Below are positions 47,461 through 56,446 of a stretch of DNA of 64,000 nt, piece by piece. The notes below the pieces were generated by a model. That model was given only the letters and a program-made list of their open reading frames with translations, did no database searches and was not told where the DNA came from. The DNA comes from Petrimonas sp. IBARAKI (GTDB lineage: Bacteria; Bacteroidota; Bacteroidia; Bacteroidales; Dysgonomonadaceae). Each line of letters opens with the position of its first letter. Position 1 is the first letter of the stretch. The DNA is taken from assembly GCA_002356435.2 (NCBI GenBank), contig AP018040.2, forward strand, positions 3,348,001 to 3,412,000, in the 5' to 3' direction. A program made the translations under genes and the position numbers.

Positions 47461-48825
47461 ATGATCAGAATATTTTTACCCCTTATCACTCTGCTCATCC
47501 TCTTGTCGGGATGTTCCGACAAGAAGAACGAACAAAACGAAACTCCCAAACCGGAAACACGCCCGCTCACTTTCGCTTCCGATGAGGCGTTTCTCGACTT
47601 TATCCAGCAAGCTCACATCAATTATATGTGGGACGGAGCGGAAAAGACTTCAGGATTAGCTCCGGAACGCATGCATATTGATGGGAACTATCCCGAAAAC
47701 GATGCCGATGTAATTACCACCGGAGGCAGCGGTTTTGGAATTGCCGGACTTGTTGTCGGGATTGAGCGGGGGTTTATTCCACGTACCGACGGCGTAGCAC
47801 GGTTACACCGAATTGTCGATTACCTGGCAAAAGCCGACCGATTCCACGGCATATGGCCTCATTGGATTCATGGCCCAACCGGCAAAGTGAAACCGTTTGG
47901 GCTAAAAGACAACGGTGGCGACCTAGTGGAAAGTGCTTTTCTGATGCAGGGATTGCTTTGCGTCCGGGAGTATTTCAAGGACGGGAGTGAGAATGAGAAG
48001 CAACTGGCCACCAAAATCGACGGACTTTGGCGGGAGATGGAATGGGACTGGTACCTCAACGGCAAAGATGTATTATACTGGCATTGGAGTCCCGAATACG
48101 GATGGGAGATGAATTTTCCGCTGGAGGGTTACAACGAGTGCCTCATTACCTATATCCTGGCCGCATCCTCACCTACACACCCGATCTCCGCTTCGGCCTA
48201 TCACAACGGCTGGGCCCGTGGTGGAGCTATCCGGAGCAGTGCCGTGGCCTACGGGTTGCCACTTATTCTCAAACACAACGGTGCTGAAGAGTACGGCGGC
48301 CCTCTTTTCTGGGCGCACTATTCGTATATAGGACTGAACCCGAAAGGATTAAAAGACCAATACGCCGATTACTGGGAGGTTAATACAAACCAGGCACGTA
48401 TCAATTATAACTATTGTAAACAAAATCCCAAAGGATTCCAGGGATACGGGGAGAATTGCTGGGGGTTGACCGCCAGCTACTCGGTGAACGGATACTCGGC
48501 GCATATGCCTGTAAAGAATGATTTGGGCGTCATAACACCAACGGCGGCTTTATCCAGTTTTCCTTATACGCCCGAAGAATCGATGAAAGCGTTAAAACAT
48601 TTCTATGTTGAACTGGGCGACAGTATCTGGGGAAAATACGGATTTTACGATGCATTCAGCATCCAGGACAATTGGTATCCGCAGAGGTACCTGGCCATCG
48701 ACCAACTGACCATTGCCCCGATGATTGAGAACCACCGCAGCGGACTGCTGTGGAACCTCTTCATGGGTGCCCCGGAGATACAAAAAGGCCTTCAAAACCT
48801 GGGATTTGAATTTTTGAATAATTGA
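47461..48825 (+). CDS. GH144-type endo-beta-1,2-glucanase (glucoamylase-like domain) lipoprotein
   Basis: A 454-residue lipoprotein (signal MIRIFLPLITLLILLSGC, lipobox Cys 18). The rest is one catalytic domain of the glucoamylase-like (PF10091) type assigned to GH144, whose Bacteroidetes members cleave beta-1,2-glucan to sophoro-oligosaccharides. Family hallmarks in order are HINYMWDGAEKTSGLAPERM, VITTGGSGFGIAGLVVGIER, the aromatic core WHWSPEYGWEMNFPLEGYNE, LFWAHYSYIGLNPKGLKDQY, and near the end FYDAFSIQDNWYPQRYLAID with QLTIAPMIENHRSGLLWNLF. Catalytic residues are not assigned here. It is followed by a GH3 gene that could complete the breakdown to glucose. I am sure of the fold, less of the substrate. 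Confidence 0.85.
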   Translation: MIRIFLPLITLLILLSGCSDKKNEQNETPKPETRPLTFASDEAFLDFIQQAHINYMWDGAEKTSGLAPERMHIDGNYPENDADVITTGGSGFGIAGLVVGIERGFIPRTDGVARLHRIVDYLAKADRFHGIWPHWIHGPTGKVKPFGLKDNGGDLVESAFLMQGLLCVREYFKDGSENEKQLATKIDGLWREMEWDWYLNGKDVLYWHWSPEYGWEMNFPLEGYNECLITYILAASSPTHPISASAYHNGWARGGAIRSSAVAYGLPLILKHNGAEEYGGPLFWAHYSYIGLNPKGLKDQYADYWEVNTNQARINYNYCKQNPKGFQGYGENCWGLTASYSVNGYSAHMPVKNDLGVITPTAALSSFPYTPEESMKALKHFYVELGDSIWGKYGFYDAFSIQDNWYPQRYLAIDQLTIAPMIENHRSGLLWNLFMGAPEIQKGLQNLGFEFLNN

Positions 48826-48995
48826 CTTTTCGTGTGTTCTTATTGAAACGTATTCAGTTAAAGTTAAGACCTGTAAATGTTTCGAGAGAAACTCATTCTG
48901 AGAGATATTGCCGGTTGAAAATTCAGCTGCATACAAATATGCAAAACTTGAATGAATAAGATACAAGACTAGTAACATTGATGAAAGGAGAGATC

Positions 48996-51308
48996 ATGAA
49001 GCTAAGCGTTATTTCAATGACAGGTGTGTTGGCGGTAATTCTGTTCGCATCTTGCGGATCACCCTCAGCCGGAAAATCAGGTGTAGGAAGGTGGGTGAGC
49101 TACAGCGGCGACAAAGATGTAGAGAAAAGAGTCGATTCGGTTCTGGCCCTGATGACCCTGGAGGAGAAGATCGGACAAATGACACAGTTCTCCGCTAATT
49201 GGTCCATCACGGGCCCGGTTATGTCGGACGACTTCAAGCCTTACCTTGAAAAAGGACTTGTAGGCAGCATTTTCAATGCTACCTCGGTAGAGGGTATACG
49301 GAAAATGCAGGAAGTTGCCGTTGAAAAAACACGATTAGGTATCCCTATCCTCTTCGGGCAGGATGTAATCCACGGATACAAGACCATCTTTCCCATTCCA
49401 CTGGCGGAAGCCTGTTCCTGGGATCTGGAAATGATGCGTAGAACCGCAGAAATTGCTGCTATTGAAGCGGCTTCGGACGGAATCAACTGGACTTTTGCCC
49501 CGATGGTGGATATTGCTCGTGATGCGCGTTGGGGGCGTGTAATGGAAGGTGCCGGTGAAGATCCCTACCTGGGCAGCAGGATTGCTGAAGCACGCGTCAT
49601 CGGATTTCAGGGGGGAGCGGACGGCAAGGCACTGGGAGAGCTACACACCCTGCTGGCCACGGGAAAACACCTGGCAGCTTACGGTGCCGCCGAATCGGGC
49701 AGGGACTACAACCCTGCCGAATTGTCGGAACACACCCTCAGAAATATTTATCTCCCGCCCTATAAGGCCGCAATAGATGCCGGGGTGGGCACGATGATGG
49801 CATCCTTCAACGAAATCAACGGTGTGCCGGCAACGGCAGACAGGTGGCTGATGACCGACATACTGCGCGGAGAATGGGACTTTACCGGCTTTGTGGTAAG
49901 CGACTACACCGGTATAAATGAGCTGGTGCCTCATGGGGTTGCCGAAGATGAGAAGCAGGCTGCAGAGCTGGCCGTCAACGCCGGTATCGACATGGACATG
50001 ACCGGTGCTACCTTTATCAAATATCTTTCTCAATCGGTGAGGGAAGGAAAAGTATCGGAAGAAGTGATCAACAACGCAGCAAGGCGTATCCTGGAGATAA
50101 AGTTCCTGTTGGGACTGTTCGATAATCCTTACCGCTATCTTGATGAAGAGCGCGCTAAACAGAATACAATGACTCCGGAATTTATGGAAACGGCACGAAA
50201 GGCCGTTACCTCTTCGGTGGTGCTCCTGAAAAACGACAACCGGCTACTGCCCATCACAAAAGAGAGCGGAAAGACGGTTGCGCTGATTGGCCCCCTGATG
50301 AACGACTCCATCAACCTGAACGGTGAATGGGCCGGCCTGGGGGACCGTAATAAGAGTGTCCCTATTCTCAAAGGGCTCATGGAAAAATATAGAGACACTT
50401 CGGTAAAGTTGCTCTTTGCAGAAGGATCCTCCATCACCGGGACAACGCCCGGCAAGATTGCCGAAGCGGTGTCCGTCGCACGTAGAGCAGACTTGGTGAT
50501 CGCCGCGATGGGAGAAGATTTCAACTGGTCGGGTGAAGCCGCCGTACGAACCGACATCCGCCTGCCGGAGCCGCAACGTGAACTGTTAAAAGCGTTAAAG
50601 GCGACCGGGAAACCCCTTGTGTTGATTTCCCTGAGCGGACGCCCTCTCGACCTGTCCTGGGAAGATGAAAATATGGATGCTATCCTTCAGGCATGGTTCC
50701 CGGGAACACAGGCCGGTCACGGCATTGCCGACGTGATAGCCGGCGACTACAACCCCTCAGGAAAGCTGGTAATGTCGTTCCCCAGGAACGTGGGACAGAT
50801 CCCCATCTATTACAACCAGAAAAATACCGGCAGACCGGTAGACCTTTCAAACGAATCGACCGATTACAAGTCGAACTACCTAGACACCTCCATCACCCCC
50901 CTCTATCCCTTTGGTTACGGATTGAGTTACACCACATTTTCCATCAGCAACGTGAGTGCAGATAAATCATCGATAAGGACAACCGGAGACAAGATGGTAG
51001 TTACGGCTCATGTCCAAAACACAGGCGACATTGACGGAGAGCTGGTGGTACAAGTCTATGTGCGCGATCTGGTGGGCAGCGTCACCCGTCCCGTGAAAGA
51101 GCTGAAGGGGTTTCAGAAGACAGCCCTCAAAGCCGGTGAAACCAAGCAGGTTAATTTCGAGTTGAAATCCGAAGACCTGGCTTTCTACGGTACCGACGGA
51201 AAGAAGAAGACAGAGGCTGGCGATTTTGTACTGTGGGTAGCCCAGAGTTCGGCAGACAACAGCAATAGAATTCGTTTTTCTGCAAACACCCCGGATAACG
51301 CGAGATAA
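48996..51308 (+). CDS. bglX: GH3 beta-glucosidase (BglX-like) lipoprotein
   Basis: A 770-residue family 3 glycoside hydrolase. The start at ATG 48996 has AAGGAG eight bases upstream and gives a lipoprotein signal with Cys 20 in LFASC. The TIM-barrel domain contains LGIPILFGQDVIHGYKTIFP, WGRVMEGAGEDPYLG and KHLAAYGAAESGRDYN; the nucleophile is Asp 303 in GFVVSDYTGI. The second alpha/beta domain has the acid/base region GEDFNWSGEAAVRTDIRLPE, and the fibronectin III-like domain closes the protein (SVTRPVKELKGFQKTALKAG). Length and domain order match periplasmic BglX. With GH144 upstream, cleavage of sophoro-oligosaccharides to glucose is the likely job, since related PUL enzymes prefer beta-1,2 bonds; the specificity is inferred. 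The 170-base leader after GH144 holds no clear promoter. Confidence 0.94.
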   Translation: MKLSVISMTGVLAVILFASCGSPSAGKSGVGRWVSYSGDKDVEKRVDSVLALMTLEEKIGQMTQFSANWSITGPVMSDDFKPYLEKGLVGSIFNATSVEGIRKMQEVAVEKTRLGIPILFGQDVIHGYKTIFPIPLAEACSWDLEMMRRTAEIAAIEAASDGINWTFAPMVDIARDARWGRVMEGAGEDPYLGSRIAEARVIGFQGGADGKALGELHTLLATGKHLAAYGAAESGRDYNPAELSEHTLRNIYLPPYKAAIDAGVGTMMASFNEINGVPATADRWLMTDILRGEWDFTGFVVSDYTGINELVPHGVAEDEKQAAELAVNAGIDMDMTGATFIKYLSQSVREGKVSEEVINNAARRILEIKFLLGLFDNPYRYLDEERAKQNTMTPEFMETARKAVTSSVVLLKNDNRLLPITKESGKTVALIGPLMNDSINLNGEWAGLGDRNKSVPILKGLMEKYRDTSVKLLFAEGSSITGTTPGKIAEAVSVARRADLVIAAMGEDFNWSGEAAVRTDIRLPEPQRELLKALKATGKPLVLISLSGRPLDLSWEDENMDAILQAWFPGTQAGHGIADVIAGDYNPSGKLVMSFPRNVGQIPIYYNQKNTGRPVDLSNESTDYKSNYLDTSITPLYPFGYGLSYTTFSISNVSADKSSIRTTGDKMVVTAHVQNTGDIDGELVVQVYVRDLVGSVTRPVKELKGFQKTALKAGETKQVNFELKSEDLAFYGTDGKKKTEAGDFVLWVAQSSADNSNRIRFSANTPDNAR

Positions 51309-51352
51309 CATCATTTTAATGAATCTTAAGATGTTCATGCGAATGAATTCAC

Positions 51353-51360
51353 TATTTTTG
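51353..51360 (+). promoter_or_regulatory. Bacteroidetes -7 box for the menaquinone operon
   Basis: TATTTTTG, exact TAnnTTTG, 20 bases before the thioesterase ATG at 51381. It separates the men genes from the upstream GH3 gene. Confidence 0.6.
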
Positions 51361-51380
51361 TAGGTTACAAAGATTAAAGC

Positions 51381-51794
51381 ATGGACGATAAGACTCAACA
51401 TCCGATAAATGCCGCGTACCGGGGTACACTCATGGATACGCTGGGCATCACCTTCACACACCTGTCTCCCGGCCGCACGGAGGCAGTAATGCAGGTCGAT
51501 AAACGAGTATGCCAGCCGTTCGGTTTGTTGCACGGAGGCGCCACACTGGCCCTTGCGGAATCGGTGGCCGGACAGGGATCGTTAACCCTTTGTACGCCGG
51601 ACGAGATGGCGGCAGGCATACAAGTCAGCGGCAACCATATTTCACCGGCAAAGGAAGGTGACCAGGTGCACGCCGTAGGAACGCTCGTTCACCAGGGACG
51701 CTCCTCCCACATTTGGAATATTGACATCTTCACTTCAGCAGGCAGGTTGGTTTCAACTGTCCGTGTGGTGAATAGCATACTGAAGCGAAAATGA
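51381..51794 (+). CDS. Hotdog-fold thioesterase, probable DHNA-CoA hydrolase
   Basis: A 137-residue PaaI/YdiI-type hotdog thioesterase. The family runs GITFTHLSPGRTEAVMQVD, CQPFGLLHGGATLALAESVA (helix with the HGG motif and catalytic Glu) and AAGIQVSGNHISPAKEGD are visible, and the end reads WNIDIFTSAGRLVSTVRVVN. It is the first gene of the men operon; its stop overlaps the menF start as ATGA. In menaquinone synthesis, 1,4-dihydroxy-2-naphthoyl-CoA must be hydrolysed, and this family does that in other bacteria, so that is the best guess. The role is inferred from place and family. No menH, menA or menG is in the window. Confidence 0.88.
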   Translation: MDDKTQHPINAAYRGTLMDTLGITFTHLSPGRTEAVMQVDKRVCQPFGLLHGGATLALAESVAGQGSLTLCTPDEMAAGIQVSGNHISPAKEGDQVHAVGTLVHQGRSSHIWNIDIFTSAGRLVSTVRVVNSILKRK

Positions 51795-52864
51795 GCGGAG
51801 AGGAGAAATACCTGACTCTGGATGCACTGATTGAACGGGATGCCTGCTTTGCAATATACCGGCTACCTGGAGAACAGGCTCCCCGTTTTGCGATGCAGAC
51901 CGGCGAAAATGCCCTGCTGTTGAACGACGTCGAAGAGTTGAACGGTCAGCACGGGTTTGTCATCGCACCCTTCCGGATAACGGCCTCGTCGCCGCTCATC
52001 CTAATACGTCCCGATTGTACGGATCTCTGCGAGGCAAACACCAACTTTAGGAACAAAAAGTGGGGGAAGACGGATACAGAGTTACAGAAAAAGAGCAAAA
52101 AATCCGACTACAGCCTTATTTTTCAGCGGTTTCATGAACCACTTCTTACCGGTGAAATGGAAAAACTGGTCCTGTCAAGGAATCGGACGATGGAGAGGGA
52201 AGAGGCTTTTTCACCGGGACGATCCTTTTTCAGGGCGACAGAAAAGTATCCCCACTCCTTTGTATACCTGCTCCATACCCCCCAAAGCGGCACCTGGCTG
52301 GGAAGCTCACCGGAGATACTTCTGGCAGGCTCAGGAAACGAGTGGAAAACAGTTGCCCTGGCGGGCACGCGATACCCCAATTCAGGAAAAGTATCGTGGG
52401 ACGACAAAAATCTCCGTGAACAACACCTGGTCACATCCTACATCTTGAAACAACTGACGTCCTTTCAACTGGCTCCGGAAATAAACGGCCCATACACCAT
52501 CAAAGCAGGGGCCCTGGCCCATCTGCGGACTGACTTCAGTTTCTCACTTCCCGACAACCGGAAAATTGGAACCTTGTTAAAGGCGCTCCACCCTACTCCC
52601 GCAGTATCCGGGCTTCCCAAAGAGAAAGCTTTTGAATTCATAGCGGATCATGAAGGGTACGACCGCAGTTACTACACCGGTTTTTTAGGCATACTGGATC
52701 CGTCGGCAGAGACAAACCTGTACGTCAACCTCCGGTGCATGCAGATTGGAAGAAGCTGGCTCACATTATTTGCTGGCAGCGGACTGCTCGCCTCCTCTAC
52801 GTTCCGGGATGAATGGAAGGAGACGGAACAGAAACTCAAGACAATGGCAAGCATCGTTAAATAA
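51791..52864 (+). CDS. menF: Isochorismate synthase MenF
   Basis: Converts chorismate to isochorismate, the entry step of menaquinone synthesis. The 357-residue product is of the short type; the N-terminal part is divergent, and the chorismate-binding domain fills about 150-357. Family features are EMEKLVLSRNRTM (about 126-138), the HSFVYLLHTPQSGTWLGSSP block, LAGTRYPN, then LHPTPAVSGLPKEKAFEFI and YDRSYYTGFLGILDP. The similar enzymes anthranilate synthase I and salicylate synthase are excluded by context: menD, menB, menC and menE follow. Start overlaps the thioesterase stop (ATGA) and menD begins 10 bases after its stop. Confidence 0.93.
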   Translation: MSGEEKYLTLDALIERDACFAIYRLPGEQAPRFAMQTGENALLLNDVEELNGQHGFVIAPFRITASSPLILIRPDCTDLCEANTNFRNKKWGKTDTELQKKSKKSDYSLIFQRFHEPLLTGEMEKLVLSRNRTMEREEAFSPGRSFFRATEKYPHSFVYLLHTPQSGTWLGSSPEILLAGSGNEWKTVALAGTRYPNSGKVSWDDKNLREQHLVTSYILKQLTSFQLAPEINGPYTIKAGALAHLRTDFSFSLPDNRKIGTLLKALHPTPAVSGLPKEKAFEFIADHEGYDRSYYTGFLGILDPSAETNLYVNLRCMQIGRSWLTLFAGSGLLASSTFRDEWKETEQKLKTMASIVK

Positions 52865-52874
52865 AAACAGCGCA

Positions 52875-54551
52875 ATGTATTCAGACAAGAAGAGCGTATT
52901 ACAACTGGTGGCCCTGCTTAAAGCTCACGGCATTACCCAACTTGTGCTCTCTCCCGGATCACGTAACGCACCGCTGATCCACTCCTTTACAGCAGACAAC
53001 GACTTCACCTGCTACAGTGTGGTAGATGAACGAAGCGCCGGCTTCTTTGCCCTGGGAATAATACAGGCACGGCAACAACCGGTGGCGGTATGCTGCACCT
53101 CCGGCACGGCAGCGCTCAACCTGGGCCCTGCCGTGGCAGAAGCCTACTATCAGCAACTACCGCTGCTGGTGATCTCTGCCGACCGACCGTCGGCATGGAT
53201 CGGCCAAAGCGACGGACAGACCATTCCCCAAAGCGGCATGTTTGAAGGGATGGTACTCCGGTCGGTACAACTACCGGAGGTTAAGGATGAAGAAGAGGAG
53301 TGGCACTGCAACCGGCTAATCAACGAGGCAATCCTGTCCCTCGACAATAATGGCATCTTCGGTCCGGCGCATATCAATATTCCCCTCTCTGAGCCGCTCT
53401 TCTCGTTTGGGTACAAACAACTCCCGCAAGTAAGGGTGATCCGCCGCTCAAAGGGAATACTCACCCTTCCACAGAAGGAGGAAGAGTCCTACACAACCCG
53501 TTACCGACTGGCAACCAAAAAGATGATTATCGTAGGGCAGTTGCCTCCCGGCCACGGACTCGCAGAATTGCTGCAAAAAATATCGGATGAGCAGGGGGTG
53601 GTGGTGCTGGCCGATCGGCTCTCCAATATACCTACCGGCCCTTTTGACCGTTTCGACGCAATGCTTCGTACGTCGGATGAAGAGGAGTTGCTGGAGCTGG
53701 TTCCCGAACTGGTAATCATGCTGGGAGGCCACATTGTCTCCAAACGGCTGAAGCAGTTTATCCGCAAAACCGGCGTCAACGCACTCTGGCAGGTTACTCC
53801 ATCGGGTGAAGTGAGCGACACTTTCCAGAAACTGACTGACGTCATCCGGTGTGACCCTGCCGCTTTCTTGCAACGGCTAGCAACATTGTCGGCCGAAAGC
53901 ATAGAAAACCGCTACCGGGAACGCTGGGAGAACGCCGTAGTGACGATCACACCTCCGGAAGCGACCTACTCCGACATCGGCATAACCGGTCACTTCCTAC
54001 GACAACTACCGGGAGGATCTGCCCTACACCTAGCCAACAGCCAGGCCGTCTACCTGACGCAGCAGTTTAACCTCCCAGCCGGTGTTGACCTCTTCTGCAA
54101 CCGAGGCACCAACGGTATCGAGGGTTCGCTCTCTACTGCCGTGGGTTATGCCGCCGCATCGGAAAGGCTCACCTTTCTATTGACAGGTGATATGAGTTTT
54201 TTTTATGATATGAATGGACTCTGGAACCGGCATTTATCGCCCCACCTGCGCATCTTGCTGAACAACAACGGTGGAGGAGGTATCTTCCACACCTTGCCCG
54301 GACTCAACCGGTCAGAAGCGTTGGATGGTTTTGTGGCTGCTGCGCACACTACAGAGGCCCGAACATGGGCAGAGCAGAGGGGCTTCCTTTGCCTCACGGC
54401 CCGCAACACAGAAGAGTTGCAGCAACAATTGCCACTCTTCATGAACCATAAGGGAGACCGGCCTGTTCTACTGGAGGTGTTCACCTCTATGGAGGAGAAC
54501 AGCAAACATATCGCATCCTATTATCAACAACTTAAAAACAACAGAAAATGA
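52875..54551 (+). CDS. menD: SEPHCHC synthase MenD
   Basis: A thiamine-diphosphate enzyme that joins isochorismate and 2-oxoglutarate (2-succinyl-5-enolpyruvyl-6-hydroxy-3-cyclohexene-1-carboxylate synthase). From ATG 52875 it has 558 residues, the normal size. The PYR domain opens with [20 protein letters not shown] and [12 protein letters not shown] (the Glu that activates ThDP), then [20 protein letters not shown] and [18 protein letters not shown], both strongly MenD-like. The ThDP/Mg site of the PP domain is in [20 protein letters not shown] through [15 protein letters not shown]. The longer frame starting at 52746 runs through menF in another frame and is rejected. Its stop overlaps menB's ATG (ATGA). 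Confidence 0.97.
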   Translation: MYSDKKSVLQLVALLKAHGITQLVLSPGSRNAPLIHSFTADNDFTCYSVVDERSAGFFALGIIQARQQPVAVCCTSGTAALNLGPAVAEAYYQQLPLLVISADRPSAWIGQSDGQTIPQSGMFEGMVLRSVQLPEVKDEEEEWHCNRLINEAILSLDNNGIFGPAHINIPLSEPLFSFGYKQLPQVRVIRRSKGILTLPQKEEESYTTRYRLATKKMIIVGQLPPGHGLAELLQKISDEQGVVVLADRLSNIPTGPFDRFDAMLRTSDEEELLELVPELVIMLGGHIVSKRLKQFIRKTGVNALWQVTPSGEVSDTFQKLTDVIRCDPAAFLQRLATLSAESIENRYRERWENAVVTITPPEATYSDIGITGHFLRQLPGGSALHLANSQAVYLTQQFNLPAGVDLFCNRGTNGIEGSLSTAVGYAAASERLTFLLTGDMSFFYDMNGLWNRHLSPHLRILLNNNGGGGIFHTLPGLNRSEALDGFVAAAHTTEARTWAEQRGFLCLTARNTEELQQQLPLFMNHKGDRPVLLEVFTSMEENSKHIASYYQQLKNNRK

Positions 54552-55369
54552 TACGGAGAGAATGGATTACCATCAAAGAATACGAAGATATCCTCTTTGA
54601 TCTTTACAACGGAATTGCACGAATCACCATCAACCGGCCGCGATACCGCAACGCCTTCACCCCAACCACGACCGGAGAGATGAGCGACGCCCTGCGCCTT
54701 TGTCGTGAGATGGAAGAGGTAAGTGTAGTGGTGCTCACCGGTGTGGGTGACAAAGCCTTCTGCTCGGGTGGCGACCAGAACGTAAAGGGTAAGGGAGGCT
54801 ATATCGGCAAGGACGGTGTTCCACGCCTCAACGTGCTGGATGTACAGAAACAGATTCGCTCCATTCCCAAGCCGGTGATCGCCATGGTAAACGGCTACGC
54901 CATCGGCGGAGGACATGTACTGCACGTAGTGTGCGACCTGACTATCGCTTCCGAGAACGCCATCTTCGGACAGACGGGCCCCCGCGTGGGTAGCTTCGAC
55001 GCCGGTTTCGGATCTTCATACCTGGCCCGCATCGTGGGACAGAAAAAAGCACGGGAGATATGGTTTCTCTGCCGCCAGTACAACGCACAGGAGGCGCTCG
55101 ATATGGGACTGGTGAACAAGATAGTGCCTTTCGACCGCCTCGAGGATGAGGTGGTGGAATGGGCCGAGACAATGATGCAACACAGCCCCCTTGCGCTGCG
55201 CATGATCAAGGCCGGGCTCAACGCCGAACTGGACGGACAGGCAGGCATCCAGGAGCTGGCGGGAGACGCCACCATGCTCTACTACCTGACCGAGGAGGCA
55301 CAGGAAGGGAAACAAGCGTTCCTGGAAAAACGGAAACCCGATTTCAAAAAGTTTCCCAAACTACCCTGA
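54548..55369 (+). CDS. menB: Naphthoate synthase MenB (DHNA-CoA synthase)
   Basis: MenB closes the second ring, turning o-succinylbenzoyl-CoA into 1,4-dihydroxy-2-naphthoyl-CoA. The 273 residues match the crotonase-family size. The oxyanion-hole segments and family runs are [40 protein letters not shown], and the catalytic loop region [20 protein letters not shown], which with [19 protein letters not shown] is nearly diagnostic for MenB among crotonases. The C-terminus [13 protein letters not shown] also fits. It overlaps menD by 4 bases and menC starts 12 bases after its stop. The base composition here looks richer in G+C than the window average. Confidence 0.98.
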   Translation: MIRREWITIKEYEDILFDLYNGIARITINRPRYRNAFTPTTTGEMSDALRLCREMEEVSVVVLTGVGDKAFCSGGDQNVKGKGGYIGKDGVPRLNVLDVQKQIRSIPKPVIAMVNGYAIGGGHVLHVVCDLTIASENAIFGQTGPRVGSFDAGFGSSYLARIVGQKKAREIWFLCRQYNAQEALDMGLVNKIVPFDRLEDEVVEWAETMMQHSPLALRMIKAGLNAELDGQAGIQELAGDATMLYYLTEEAQEGKQAFLEKRKPDFKKFPKLP

Positions 55370-55381
55370 TCCGTTTACACC

Positions 55382-56446
55382 GTGTTTACTACCGAGATCA
55401 TCCCTCACACACTTCGGTTCAAACAACCAGCCGGCACTTCACGCGGCGTATACCGCGAGCACCGGGTCTGGTATGTGCTGTTTCGTAACAACAATGACCC
55501 TTCCCACATGGGTATCGGCGAGTGTGCACCGTTACCGGACCTGAGTTGCGACTATGACGACAACTACGCAGAGACACTCAGCCGCTTCTGTCGGATCACG
55601 GAGGAACAGCAGCAGGTGGAAACTGAACTGCTGCGCCGCTACCCCTCCATCCTCTTCGGACTGGAGACAGCCCTACGGCATTACCTGCAACATTCATGGC
55701 AACTGTGGAATAGCCCTTTCAGCCGCGGCGAGGAGGGTATTCCCATCAACGGACTGATCTGGATGGGAAGCTTTGACAGGATGAAGCAGCAGGCTAAGAA
55801 CCTGCTTGAGAAGGGGTTTCGCTGCATCAAGCTGAAGATTGGGGCCATCGACTTCGATCAGGAGCTTGAATTGCTTCGTTATATCCGTATCAGCCATCCC
55901 AGTCTAACCCTCCGAGTGGATGCCAACGGTGGATTTGCACCCCAGGAGGCAGGGGAGAAACTGCAAAGGCTGGCTCCATTGAAAATTCACTCCATCGAAC
56001 AGCCCATCCGGGCGGGGCAGTGGGAGGAGATGGCCCAGCTCTGTAATGCCACACCCCTGCCCATCGCGTTGGATGAGGAGCTCATCGGTATCCATTATCC
56101 GGATGAGAAGAGGAGACTGCTGGAAACGATACAACCGCAGTATATCATCCTGAAACCCTCACTGCATGGCGGCATCAGCGGCTGCAACGAATGGATCGCA
56201 CTGGCTCGAAAGCTGGGAATCGGCTGGTGGATTACCTCCGCCCTGGAATCCAATATCGGGCTCAACAGCATCGCCCAGTGGTGCGCCACCCTCGGCAACC
56301 CCCTGCCTCAGGGACTCGGCACCGGCTCGCTATACCTCAACAACCTCCCCCTACCATTGGAGATCAGGGACGACAGTCTATGGTTTAAAACGTCAGGGAA
56401 CTTTCCCGACAAACCCCTGCAGAAGTATGGAAAGCATAACGATTGA
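55382..56446 (+). CDS. menC: o-Succinylbenzoate synthase MenC
   Basis: An enolase-superfamily dehydratase that makes o-succinylbenzoate. The 354-residue product starts with GTG at 55382. The catalytic lysine pair is in CIKLKIGA (KxK, near 141-143), metal ligands are in LRVDANGGF, SIEQPI and ALDEELIG, and the second lysine is in IILKPSLHGGISG. The end SALESNIGLNSIAQW is typical. Spacing on both sides is tight: 12 bases after menB, and menE begins 20 bases inside its 3' end. I kept the GTG because there is no ATG in frame before the conserved strand HTLRFKQPAGTSRG. Confidence 0.93.
   Translation: MFTTEIIPHTLRFKQPAGTSRGVYREHRVWYVLFRNNNDPSHMGIGECAPLPDLSCDYDDNYAETLSRFCRITEEQQQVETELLRRYPSILFGLETALRHYLQHSWQLWNSPFSRGEEGIPINGLIWMGSFDRMKQQAKNLLEKGFRCIKLKIGAIDFDQELELLRYIRISHPSLTLRVDANGGFAPQEAGEKLQRLAPLKIHSIEQPIRAGQWEEMAQLCNATPLPIALDEELIGIHYPDEKRRLLETIQPQYIILKPSLHGGISGCNEWIALARKLGIGWWITSALESNIGLNSIAQWCATLGNPLPQGLGTGSLYLNNLPLPLEIRDDSLWFKTSGNFPDKPLQKYGKHND

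Noticed and set aside
47461-48825. Reading the GH144-type protein as a GH15 glucoamylase
   Set aside because: The common label glucoamylase family comes from the domain name; the sequence runs and PUL context fit GH144, not starch-degrading GH15.
56166-56426. N-terminal extension of menE within menC
   Set aside because: These residues are menC read in another frame; the ligase similarity starts at ATG 56427.
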